The position numbers were made by a program, and so were the translations under genes. A stretch of DNA of 64,000 nt from Paramacrobiotus metropolitanus (taxonomy: Eukaryota > Tardigrada > Eutardigrada > Parachela > Macrobiotidae). Below are positions 10,874 to 22,527 of this stretch, one piece after another (position 1 is the first letter of the stretch; each line of letters begins with the position of its first letter). The notes beneath the pieces were generated by a model, which did not search any database, had not been told where the DNA came from, and saw only the letters and a list, made by a program, of their open reading frames with translations. The DNA is taken from positions 1,364,001 through 1,428,000 of the forward strand of contig NW_026570228.1 of NCBI RefSeq assembly GCF_019649055.1, given 5' to 3'.

Positions 10874-13481
10874 ATGCACTTATACGATAATGCTGAACGA
10901 ACTCTGGACGCGTGGAACTCTGTGGATGCGGAGATTGATGGCCAGCTGCAGCATGGCTGCGTCGTCGGCCTGGAAGACAAGTCAGGGGAGCGACAGCACT
11001 CCGCCGCGTCTGATTGTCGATTTCGGATGCTCGGCACAACGGGCAGTACTCGTCGAATATGGGAAGATCTGGGACTGTTCCATACTTCGATGCACGCGTG
11101 TGCGCCAAGGGGGACGAGGTGGAGGTCTTGCTGCACGACGGTGCGGATGGCCCGTGGAAATGGTATCCCGCGAAAACGCTGATGCGACGGTTCAAACGCT
11201 TTCATCATATGGCGCTGGTGGAGGTCACGATGGACGGGCAGGCTCGTCGCGAACTGCTTCCCTGGACACAGATTCGCGATCGCGCGGAAGAAACAATTAA
11301 GCCGGAACCCATTGCAGCGGGCCATTTTGTCCTGCAGACTTGCAGCGTGCCTAACGGTTTCTGGGCTCTCCAGCCGGCCTTATCGGCACGGCTTCTCCGC
11401 CAAATGGAACGCAACTTGCATCTGCGGTTTGTTAAGGTGCTCAGCCAGGAGATGCATTATTTGATGGTGCAATGGCGATCAGAGGCACCTTTGAGTGACG
11501 AAGATGTGGTAAGAAGTGGTTTCTACTCGTAGTGTCTGCTACAAACAAAGTTTTAAATATTTATTTTAGTTATTTTTAATATGAATCATATATCAGTTTT
11601 ATTTTTTAATTGTAACATTTATTTAAGCATCGCGTAACTTAATTTGAATAAATTTTAATTCGTTGAAATACTTTAAATTAAATTTAATTTTAAATTTAAT
11701 TTAATTTAAAGTAATTTAAATTTGTTACAAATTAAAATTAATTTAAATTTCTGTAGGAAAAAAACAAAATTACAGTAATATAAAGTAATTTAAATTTCTA
11801 AAAAACATTTTTTTCACAGCAATTTGAATTAATTTTAATTTGTCTAAAAAAGTTTTAATGGGCTACGCTTGCGGACTTCCTTACCGTAGGTCGTTGAGTT
11901 CGAAAACCAGAGAAAGGAGTCCACGGAGGGTGAAGCGTACCAAAAATTGCTCCAGAAAAGCGAAGAGTGGGATGCTGAGCCGAAGCGGGAACAGCCGCTG
12001 GCTGTGGAGGAAAGCGGTTTGCCGTTGTCTTTGAATGTGCTGCAGGAGGTCTTCCTGGCTCTGGACTCCATCGAGCAACAGCGCTGCCGCCGCACCTGTC
12101 AGCTGTGGGAAACGATGCTCACGTCGGCAGAGGTGCGCTCCGTTGTGATGGTTGCACGCCAGAATCCCAGCGAATCAGCCAGAGCGCTGTGCAATGGGAA
12201 TTATCTGCTGTACGCCGGCATCTTCAAGTGCATCGCTCCGGCAACCCGCACTATCTGGATTCGCGATGCCATAACGCAGTCCCGCCGTCGATGGAACCTG
12301 AAAGTGGCCCATGAAGTTGTAGCCCTAATTAAGAAGTTCTGTGACGATGCTGGCCTTCACATCGACCGTCTGATTATAGACCAGCGATCGATTAAGATCT
12401 CATATGATTATTCGTGGGGATTGATGGCTATGGATGTCTTCAAGCATTTGTCTCAGCTCGTGTCGTGCTGTGATCGGGTGATTTTGAAGAATTATGTGCT
12501 GGCACGGTTGGACGAGGAACGCGCGCCCTTGTTGGAGTTCCGTATTCCCGCTGCCGTCTTTACCCCGGGACAGGTCGATGCGGCGCAGACTGCGGACATC
12601 CTGGAGCAGCATGTGCACTATGAAGGGCCCCCGATGGATGTGCAGCGTATTGCGCTGTACTTGGCCAATCGGATCGGTGAGAAAGAGAAGGCCAAAATGG
12701 TGAAAAAGGTACTGACACGTTGAGAATTATCTTGCAACGGCTCTCCTAAATTGATAAGCTGAAAAACAGACCAAAACACCAAAAGTAGTATAGTTAATTT
12801 TTTTAAACTAAAGCATAGATTGTTTGTTCATCGGAACGGATTTTGACAGTTATTTTCCAGCAATCTTGGAATTTGTTTTAAAATTCGAAAAGACCGCAGG
12901 AGCGTTTCAGTTGAGTGTTGTGCTAATCAGGGCCACGTTTCCAGGGGAGAAAGGGCCAGCCTGAACGAAGGCACTTTCATTGAATCTGAGAACAGCGGTT
13001 GTGGAGATTTTTTCGGTTAGCGGTCACTGTTTTTCCTTGAACCCGGTGTGCTTTTGTAGTTCGATTTTCGATACATTATTCAACCGTGCTGTGATACATC
13101 ATCTTAAGATTTTTTGTCGGGTGTTGAAATTGCTTGGTTATTCTGCAGATTTTGAGAGAATACCTGTCCAGGGATCCGCGTCCATCCGCGCATTACCGAA
13201 ACCATACCTGGACGCTGGACAACGTGGCCAGTGTGGACACGGCCAAGCTGAGCCGCATGTGCCTGCACGCTTTATGGCGCTGCATACAGGACTGGGGGCC
13301 GGCGTCCCCGCCTGACAACGCACCAGTTGAGCCATCCAGCGTGTCCAGCAGTGGATACATCATACATCGCATCCAGGCCCTCCGACGAGGGCGAGGAGTG
13401 AAACGTGGAAACTTTTTCAAGATTGCCGAACGGTGTAATGTTCACTTGCTGGCTAGACTGAATAGTAGAGGAACTGTTTAA
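10874..13481 (+). pseudogene. Copy H: plus-strand divergent FMRP-N-like / F-box family member, frameshifted
   Basis: Exon 1 (10874-11508) gives the FMRP-N-like part in three successive frames. It starts at MHLYDNAERTL, shifts near 10985 to the frame of PPRLIVDFGC, then near 11090 to the frame of GDEVEVLLHDGADGPWKWYP. Each shift is one extra base relative to paralog I. Exon 2 (11890-12708, 273 codons) is fully open with an F-box-like segment (LPLSLNVLQEVFLALD...CRRTCQLWETML). Exon 3 (13149-13481) has the PRPSAHYRN and LSRMCLHALWRCIQDW tail, but its end is frameshifted relative to I. Splice phases between exons fit. It could be a young pseudogene; sequencing errors in exon 1 would be the alternative. 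Confidence 0.65.
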
Positions 13482-14304
13482 TTCTACATATTAACACGAA
13501 TAAACCTGGGCTTTTTTGGTTAATTTTAAAGTTAGTCAGGGGTTCAATGTTTATATAGTTTTGCTAGTTTATACAGTTTGGTAAAATCCGCCGACATTTC
13601 CAAGCCATGTTCTCCTCGCCCCATTCATGTAAGAGTATTTATGATTAACTACTGAGTAGGAATTGCGATATCTGCAGTCATTTCGTAAATTACGGTGTAC
13701 GTAATCGCAAGGCCCGGCTGTCTGTCCAACTTTACCACAATTAAAATCAATGTAGGTTTCGGTGGCTTCTGAGCATTGTGCACCGTAATAAGGGTAGCGG
13801 TAACAGCAATTCCGATTCAGTTAACATTCGGATTTTTTTGTTCGTCCTGCTGTTGGATCTTTTCAATGCTTGCAGATGACAAAGTCCGATGTAAACCCTT
13901 TAGCCCTTTGATTTGATACTATATTATATTTTTTGTTTGATAACGTATCTCTGATAGCGCAGTTCATTCTTTGACCAGATATTTAGACTGATATGAAAGT
14001 ACAGTACTTGTACAAAGGCACCAAGTACTGTACAAGTGCATCACGGCGTGATCAAGCGTCAGGTTAATCATGCTGCTTCGGCAATGGACATCGTAATGAA
14101 GTCGGCTTGAATTACTCGTATTTTAATGGTTGTTTTTGTCTGTTTATCTTTGTTTAGAGATTTGTTCTGCCACCACCTTCTAAATGGAATTATCAGTGAT
14201 ACGAAATGTCTTGGGTTACGAAAAAGGTTTCTCAAAAGATTTAAAAGATAATGAAAGGTCAGGAATGTGTCAAAGCTGTGACTGCAGCCCAGAGATTACA
14301 CAAA
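13482..14304. other. Intergenic; 3' flank of H plus a small hairpin
   Basis: The first 300 bp resemble 31000-31310 downstream of copy I. A short inverted repeat (GTACAGTACTTG and its complement) lies near 14000-14035. No gene recognised. Confidence 0.45.
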
Positions 14305-15950
14305 TTTCACTAGGACGGTCTTTGCGACAGCCATTGAGTGGGCGCTGATTGAGAATGAATTCGTCGACGACGACGAAAGGGACCGATTAGAGAGGGAAAT
14401 GTCGGCCGTTCACGTATATACCACCACAACCGAGAACTTCACTGCGGAGATGTGGACGGCGACATACAGGAAGAAGGAGCGACCGGATATGAAAGCGTGT
14501 CGACAGGAACGTGTCCTCGGTAGCAGTCGTGCTTGGGTGCTGCAGAAAATGTACGCTGACTACGGGTATTCCACAAACCTAGCACCAGTATCTGCGTTAC
14601 TCAAAGCTTACGAAGGGTTGATTCAGTCGGACAGGAAAATGTACTGGGACGATAAGGTTGTTACTGAGATCGGTGCCAATAGATCGTGTCAGTTTAGCGC
14701 CCTCCGTCCAAATACACTGTTTTACAACAGGGACACTATTATTACGATTTATGAGCACTATTATTACGAGCAGTGCCGATTACAACGTGGTGGCTAATGT
14801 CGGTGGGGCCGTGTCTGACGATGGACCTCAAGCTATCACAGCGAAATCCGGTAAGCCGTGATTAGAAGAGCTTCGCCGTCGCATACTGAATAATTTTGCT
14901 TTGCTTTTTAGATATCAAAACATTCACCGTCTCGAAAGCGGGCACTCGTTGGCAGGCACGCAATGCGGATAACCTGTGGGCTTTCAACAAAATATCGTCA
15001 TCGCCCTGCTGGGACGCCCATGACGAGTCGTTCGACCAGTCTGCCGTAACACCCAGTAATTTTAACGGCGAATTCTGCCTAATCTTGCCACGAAACAGTG
15101 GCTACAGCATTGTGTGCGACGCCAAGCAGTACAGCATCCAATCCCGCTGCGGAATTTCGCTGGTAGCTCCAGCTTAACCGGGGAGTTCATGCACATGGAG
15201 CCGTTGCTGTTTATTCCCACTTACCGGGGAACGGGAAACGGCCGAACAGGAGGAACCGTGCATCAGGTTCAAAGCAGTCAAACAGAGACAAAGCAGGCAT
15301 TCAAGTGGAGCTGAGCGCGGGACGGTACAAATTTATCGGGCCCGTAGCGGCCACCACCTACACTACGGAAAACGTGACCTGGTTGGCGGAACTGCCGAGT
15401 GGTCACTACACCGCCACAATCAGCGCACCCGACACGGATAACACTGCGCCGCCTTTCAGACCGAAAGCTGATAAATGGTGTGACGTGTGATGACCCAACC
15501 TTTGGATAACGATGAAACGGATTATTCTGCGAGCCACGGGATTCGATTCGTATGACGTGAAGCTGCTAGTCTCGGGACCATTGGAAAACAGTAAAGAACG
15601 TGCGGTAGTGCAAGCTAACGCAAGCATAAGCGCTGATGGCTTAATGATCTACAACACTGTGGACACATTGTTTGGCCAAGTTCTCATCAAAGAAACAGTT
15701 GCCGGGCGTTTACCGCATTCAGGTGTACGAAAATAACTACCGCCAGTACAAGGCAGAGTCGGATTGGGATCTGGCGAACTCGCAGCCTACGGTGCAGATC
15801 TACAGTGGCAACCGCTTGTTTGCGCAGTACTATATGCCGGTCTCTAGTGGAAACAAGTGGATTGTGGCGGAATTAAGCGACTTACGCCTCAGTGTTACTT
15901 CAGAACAATTTCAGAAGTGGTCCAACGCTCAATATTCAAAAAACTGTTGA
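14305..15950 (+). pseudogene. Unidentified multi-exon gene or decayed gene
   Basis: A series of plus-strand open segments looks coding but changes frame several times. An acidic/charged opening (about 14320-14700) is followed by a segment ending in SADYNVV. A clean 61-bp intron (14851-14911, G|GTAAGC to TTTTAG) with matching phase leads to an open part through 15174. Later segments around 15305-15487, 15512-15710 and 15690-15947 include YRIQVYENNYRQYKAESDW and WIVAELSDLRLSV, reminiscent of extracellular beta-sandwich domains. Stops and frameshifts between the later segments suggest decay, though unrecognised introns are possible. I do not assign a function. Confidence 0.35.
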
Positions 15951-16389
15951 GCTTATTAGTGCACGAGGAAATGAAATGCTCTTGCAAAAAGAACATTACT
16001 CGTGCTAAGCAAAGGTCTATCTCTGTCTGTTTCCAATCAATTTGCAATCTGTTTTCCAAGGCCTCGTCCCGAATTCGAAGTGAATCTTGTTGCGATACAG
16101 CAACTCCACCTCGCGAGGTGGCTTCGCGTACCGTATCTGTAGGCGTGGCCACTGCATACAGCCACCTCGTGCGGTTGAGCAACGGTACCAAAGCTAGATT
16201 CGCTTCGAATTGGAGACGCACCCCAAGACTCCTTTTGGTTTTCCATATTTTTGTATGGTGGGGTTATTTTTGTGATAGCATAAAGCGTAGAGAAAGTTAG
16301 GAATAAAATGGTGGTTTAGTGCAAAGTGCAATGGCAACGATGTCACGAGATTGTCTGTCCTCTGTGACCTTTGTGTCCATCAAAGCAGC
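15951..16389. other. Intergenic, no gene recognised
   Basis: Contains a short palindrome (CCACCTCGCGAGGTGG, near 16108-16123). Open frames are short with no motif. Confidence 0.4.
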
Positions 16390-16841
16390 TGCGGTAGCAC
16401 CGTAGCAGCATGCCACGTATAATGCTGTTACGCTGTCGACAGTCGAAAGTGATGAGACGCGGGCGCTGTCGGAATGGTTGAAGATGAACGCGGTGGACAA
16501 GAGCCAGGATCTGCATCGCAGCGCAGTCTGCCATGTACGAGCCAAGGGTGCATAAATTTCTCTTCTGTTAAGTCCTTGGTACAATTTCGATCTTTTTATG
16601 CTTTGCCAATTTTCGCCTGCGTTCTCCGTTTGGTAGGTGTTGTGCACGACGCATGCCGCTGAACCGCGTCCCTCCTCGTATTACCGAAACAAGAAATGGT
16701 GCATGGATGGACTGCAATGCTCTGCGCTGGGAAAGACTGTCGCGCATTGACCTGGATTTTCTGCGGATCCTGCATAACCGCCTTACTAGACCTGCTCCTT
16801 GGTCGGTCGGAATGACTGTCGACGTCCCGATTCTGTCCTAA
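16390..16841 (+). pseudogene. Relic J: end of a family exon 2 plus exon 3
   Basis: The plus strand near 16440-16540 encodes the end of exon 2 (ESDETRALSEWLKM...SAVCHV). Exon 3 starts after GGTAG at 16637 (VLCTTHAAEPRPSSYYRNKK). A frameshift after the WCMDGLQ motif separates it from LRWERLSRIDLDFLRIL in the next frame. The N-terminal exons are missing. Its exon 3 resembles the minus-strand subfamily, so this is an inverted fragment. Confidence 0.7.
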
Positions 16842-17625
16842 GGGGACTGGATATCTTCGAGCAATTTATAAATGCACTTTAGAAATTAGAGCGCCGTTTT
16901 GTCGGCTACTGTTTTTTGTCGTGGCGCGCTTTCGGTTTTTAGACAAATTTTGTTTTGCTTAGGTACATCGTACACGGCACCAAATTCGAGTAGTAAATCC
17001 ATACGCACGAAAACGTTCGCTTTCATTCAGTTTTTGCACTGGTTGATGACCTTCATAGCCATATACTTGGCATACGTTGGCGTGAAAACAGTTTTCGCAT
17101 TGCACCATCTAGTCCGTGAGTTTATGACTGAAATAAAATTCCAATGGGTTTAACGTCTTCTCTAGTAGAGGTGCACCAAAAGTTTCATTATTAACCGATC
17201 TGCTTCAGCTTTTACAAGAATCCATGAAGGTCATGTTACACCAAACCAGATTTCCACTAACCTTTTCGAATTTCATGATAAGTTCAAAAATTATTTATAT
17301 CAGGTCTAATTGCTGCTTCGGAAATCGATTCCATAATCAAGATATGCTTTTGGATTTAGTTACTGTACATTTACGGTTAATTTACAATCAGCACCTTCTT
17401 AAACGGAATTATGTACCAGGCCATGTGGGGTGGTCACTGTAATTTCAGAAAATTAAGAAAAAACTGAAGAGACTCAGGAATGTGTTAAACAATACCGAAA
17501 TAATAATCTGTCAAAACACAAGCGGGCCGCAAACAGGAAACGCCGACAAGTCAAAAACTAACACATAAAATCTGCAAGACATTTCAAAATTAATTACTGC
17601 AGACAACCGCCATCGTTAAAATGAG
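16842..17625. other. Intergenic with diverged foldback-like sequence
   Basis: About 16960-17260 shows weak similarity to the foldback element at 5978-6680 (for example the GGTGCACCAAAAGTTTCATTA stretch and the nearby GAAGGTCATGTTACACC). About 17460-17600 resembles the 3' flanks of other cluster copies. No gene seen. Confidence 0.4.
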
Positions 17626-19552
17626 CTATTCCGACCACAGGCAAAATCCAAAAAGATTGCTGCGCAGAGTCAGCAGAAAGCGCAGCGCAATGCGGGACAG
17701 CTTCTCCAAGCGCAGATCCTGCAATCCATCCATGCACCATTTTTTCCCGTGGTAATCCGTGGACGTACGTGGATCCGCGGTCTGCGTTGTGCATAACAGC
17801 TATCAAACAAAAAAGAACCCACTTGAATAAAAACTGAATGAGCACTCTTGAGAACACTGCATCGCCCAGATAACTCAAGACTGCCTTACTTTGCAGACTG
17901 CATTGCGATACCGCTCCTGGCTCCCATCCATCGCAATCGTCGTCAACCACTCCGACAGAGGCCGCAGCTCATCGTCGCGGGGTACCGGCATCGCCGCTTC
18001 CATCGCATTCCACACCGTGGACGCCACATCCCCGTTTAGCGGCATACGCGTCTTGACAAAGTTGACATATAATTCCACACGCGCGTCCCAAGCCTGCAGC
18101 ACATCCGCTAGGTCGTAGCACAGGCGCACCCGACACCGCACCAGATGGATGACAGCGCACGGCAGATCGCGACACGCGGCGATCAGGCCATCGAGGTGGC
18201 CCGCGAAAGGCGACTCTGCATCGGGAAGGTGCACCTCGCAGTATTCACGGTACATGGCGACAGATTTCGAGAAGTTCGTGCTGCCGACCACATACAGCGC
18301 CGTCAGACGAATCGCGGGATGAGTTCGCGCCACGAAGTGAATAATATCCAACACCATCAGGAAGTGTCCCATGTCGATGCTTTCGTCGCGATCATAAATA
18401 ATTACTTGCTTGGTGGAGGAGCGAAAACATTTAAAGAGGGGCGAAAGAAGGATGTATTGCACATCAGGCGAATATCCGCTGACAGCGCCCGTCTCAATGA
18501 CAATGTTGGCCATCAAAGTAGCCGTACTAAGGATAGCGTCCCAAGCTAGACACACGGTGCGCAGCTTGGTTTGTGTTAAGGTGTCCAAATGGCCAAACAC
18601 TTCCACCCACTCCCAGTGCAAGGGATTCATCCGGCGTCTCGCCGATATCCCAATATTCAACCGGCGCCGTCATCGCATGCAGGATGGCCGGAAGACGGCG
18701 AATCAGCGCTTTGTGCGCCGCTCGAACTATTTTCTACAATAATCAATACCAACGGTCTGGTGAAATCGATGAAAAGAGACGGACACTAAGACCCCCAGTG
18801 TGGTTAACCCGGCTGCAGTGAGGCAGTGACGAATTAGCTTACCTCTGCCATATCTTCGGCTTGCCGCTGCGAAAACCCGACGTCACCGTTCAGCTCCACG
18901 ATGAAATGCACTTGACCATCCGCGACATCGACGTGAACAACCTGTCCTTTAGAGGCCCGTTGCTGTTTAGCCGGCAGCTCTTTGATCACCCGCACCACTT
19001 GTGCTGCTGACGCAGCGCGACAGTGGGCCGGCAACGGCATACTACGCTTGACAAAGCGTCCCCGTGCAACAGGCAGCAGATCCGTCACAAGCCCCTTCTC
19101 TGAGTCCTGTCAGCTCGCTCCGTCCACCAGTCAGCCGGAACAGGATAACGGAGGCGGTGCTTTGGGACAATGTCCGTCCAGGTGGCGCCGCTGTCGTCCT
19201 GTCCTTGGACGAAAGCCACCGTGGCGTAAACCATCCAAACCAATGAGTGCGGCGCCGGATTCAGCATGTTCCCGGGCCACCAGCGCCACACCCCGCCGGG
19301 ATACTGACGGCGCAGCACGTCCATGGGGACTGTCTCGCAAGGCTGCTCCCTCCAAATGTTATCATATTCCCAGTCCTCGGATTGCATGGATCTGGATAGA
19401 AAGACACTGTTGAATGGGGCAAATTCGCGTCGCCGATCTGGACACAGCAGATCGATATAGAGCCCGTTGTCGGCCACGTCCACTACGCGGCCATACAGCA
19501 CGACGTTACCGTCGTTGACTACGTTGATGTCACGGGTCCGTACAACAAACAT
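17626..19552 (-). pseudogene. Copy D: FMRP-N-like / F-box family member with two frameshifts
   Basis: Exon 1 (19552-18843) is open from MFVVRTRDINVV to DWWTERAD, then shifts one base near 19090-19115 before continuing as LLPVARGRFVKRSMPLP to QAEDMAE at a GTAAGC donor. Its 710-nt length is not a multiple of three, as expected from the indel. Exon 2 (18733-17890) opens KIVRAAHKAL but loses bases just before the F-box near 18620, then stays open (EWVEVFGHLDT... to AVCK|GTAAGG). Exon 3 (17799-17626, 57 codons plus stop) is intact. Two independent frameshifts argue for a recent pseudogene; two sequencing errors are the alternative. Confidence 0.75.
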
Positions 19553-20443
19553 GGCTGACGATGGAGCGGTGGGGAACCTTCGGTGTACGCAATTTAATCG
19601 AAATGCAGGCACGCTAATGATTTCACCCAGTGTATCAATTAATTCAACCTTTAGTTATGTAACTTATGTCTAAATAACGGATCACTGAGATTTGTGAGTA
19701 TGCTGCCTGAAACGCGAAAGAATCTCGACAGTTGTGGAAAAAAGATGAAATGGTGTTATGATACCAGTAGCATCTAAAGTACTTGTAGGAGGCACTATCC
19801 AGTTATTATTAAGTGTACAGTACTGCATATCAGCGTATAAAAGTTTTATCGAGTCACGGAAAGTGACTCTACTCAGAGAACGCTACTGCTGGCTGATTTT
19901 AAGCAGCTTCCTAGTGAATTTTCTTGATCACTACCGATTAAAACATTTCCAGTTTGCAAAATTTGCGAATTTTATTAATTGGATCGATTAACAGACCGAT
20001 AACGAGTTGAGCGATTATAAGATTTCTTCGAGAAACTTTCTAAATTGGAATTTCAATCGCGTGGAAATTCTGAGTGCAATCTAGTGTTAAAGTGAGTAAA
20101 ACACTTACAAAATCAGAAATTTCGCATGTACAGTACTTACGGTTAATGAGGTCATCACACGGCTTCTGCACCATTTGTACCAGGATAGAATCAGAATATT
20201 ACGAGAAAAACTAGCACGTTAATTCCTTACGTACATTGTGATTAGGCGACCCTTTTTAATGATGATCTCCAACCACGCTATTAGAATTCTTTTCGTTGAA
20301 ATTACAACCACGAAGCTCTGCAAAAGGCAGCACAACACCGGGCCGCGAAACTCGAATGCCCGTAGGAGCAAGAAAAACCCAGCAAACCTTAGAAAAGTGA
20401 CAAAACCAAAAATAATCGCAAGACACCGACACTGCTGAACAAG
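19553..20443. other. Intergenic, no gene recognised
   Basis: The first 60 bp are a diverged form of the family upstream region. The remainder is AT-rich with no conserved frame; 20260-20440 resembles the 3' flank of copy C. Confidence 0.45.
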
Positions 20444-22527
20444 TTAATCGGCCCATTCATCAGATTTAGCAAGGCAGCTGTGCAGGAGTAGCAGAAAGCG
20501 CAGTGTAGTGCGAGACAGCTTCTCCAGACGCAGATCCTGCAGTCCATCCGCGCACCATTTCTTCCCACGGTACTGCAATGACGGACGCGGATCCGCGGTA
20601 TGCGTCGTGCACAACACCTACCAAATAAAGAATAAGTCTGATGGGGAATGGAAAACGGAGTAGTACTTCGAAAAGACTGCATGTAATCGAGCCTTCCTAT
20701 TGTTAGGTATATCTGTACTCTGTTCGACAACGGTATCTACGAATATTAGATACTTATACAGATTGTCAAGAGACTCTTGTACGAGCTAAAGAAAAGAAAA
20801 ACCTATTTCCCAATACGCCACACTGCTCTTTCCTAACGATCACCTAACAATTCCAGTCAGATGAATTTCAGAAGATTCTCTTACTTTACAGACGGCCGTG
20901 CGATTCAGCTCTTGGTTCTCCTCCCGCGCGATGGTCGCCAACCAATCTGACAGTGTCCGAATCTCGTCCCCGCTGGGGGCCGGCAGCGCCGCTTCCACCG
21001 CGTTCCACACCGTGGATGCCACATCCCCGTTTAGCAGCAGACGCGTCCTGGCCATGTCGACATCCAGGAGTAGAAACGCATCCCATTTCTGTAACAGTCC
21101 CGACAGATCGTAGCGCAGTCGCACCCGGCACCCCACCAGATGCATGGCGCTACACGGTAGACCGCGGCATGTTGCGATTAAACCCTCCAGGTGACCCTCA
21201 AAATACCCGTTGTCGGGATTGTGCACGTCGCAGGCCTCCGGTTCCATGATGTCACGGTCGAGATCCGGTTCTGAGGTCAATTTCGTAACGCCCACCGTGT
21301 ACAGCGCTCTTAGTCGGATCTCGGGACGGGTCCGTGCCACGAAGTGAAGCATGTCCAGCATAGTCAGAAATTCCGCCATTCGGATGATGTGTTGGCGGTC
21401 ATGGATGATAACGCGCTTGGTGAAGGAGTGCAGGCATTTGAAGATGGGCGCTGTGAGAGTGTATTGAAGACCAGGTAGACGCTCGCCACCCACGGTCTGG
21501 ATGATGATGTTGGCCGTCAGAAGCGGAGTGTCCAGGATAGCGTCCCAGGCTGGACATACAGCGCGCAGTCTGGTCTGTGTCAGCGTGTCCAGATGGGCGA
21601 ACACTTCCTGCCATTCGTCCACGCCCAGGGCACGCGAGTCATCCGATGTCCCAGAGATACGCAAATGTTCAACGGGAGCCTTCACCGCGCGCAGGATGCT
21701 CGGGAGACGACCAATCAGCGCCTTATGCAAAGACGCAACAATTTTCTGTAACAATCAACAACTCACCAAAAGCCAACAACAAGCGACAGACTCGAATTAA
21801 TACAGTGAAATGTGGTTATTTTGACTGAAGGAATATGATGGAGGAATTATGGACGAAAGACTATTTAGGACACCCTCGGATAAGTATCCCTACGAATGTG
21901 CAACAAATACCGATTTACCTGCGCAATATCATCCGCTTGCCGCTGCGGAAATTCAGCGTCACCGTCCAGCTCCACTATGAAATGCGCCTGATCATCCGCG
22001 ACATCGACACAGGCTACCTGCCCTTTGCGCGTCCGTTGGTGTTTTGTCTGCACTGCCCGTATCACCTCCGTCACCTGTCCTGCTGACGCTGCACGACATG
22101 CGCCCGGCAGCGGCATGCTGCGCTTGACAAAGCGATAGGGTCCAATTGGCAGCAGACGCGTCATCGCCGACACCCGTGGGACATCCGGGCACGAGTCCTC
22201 TAGCACCGGATAACGGAGACGGTGCTTGGGGACGATGTCCGCCCAGATTGCCCCGCTGTCCTCCTGCCCCTTGACGACAGCCACCGTGTAGTATTCACAC
22301 GGAAAGGATGGTCCCGTCCCTGTCAGTTTCACCAGTTCCCCGGGCCACCACCGCCACGCCCCACCGGGATATTGACGGCGCAGCACTTCCACGGGAAGTG
22401 TCACCCATGGCTCCAACGTCGAAACGATTGCATAATCCCGTTCTGTGAAACGTCGCGGCTCGGATAGGGATAGACGGTTGAACGGGATGAGTTCGCGTCG
22501 ACGGCCGCGGCACAGCAGATCGATGTA

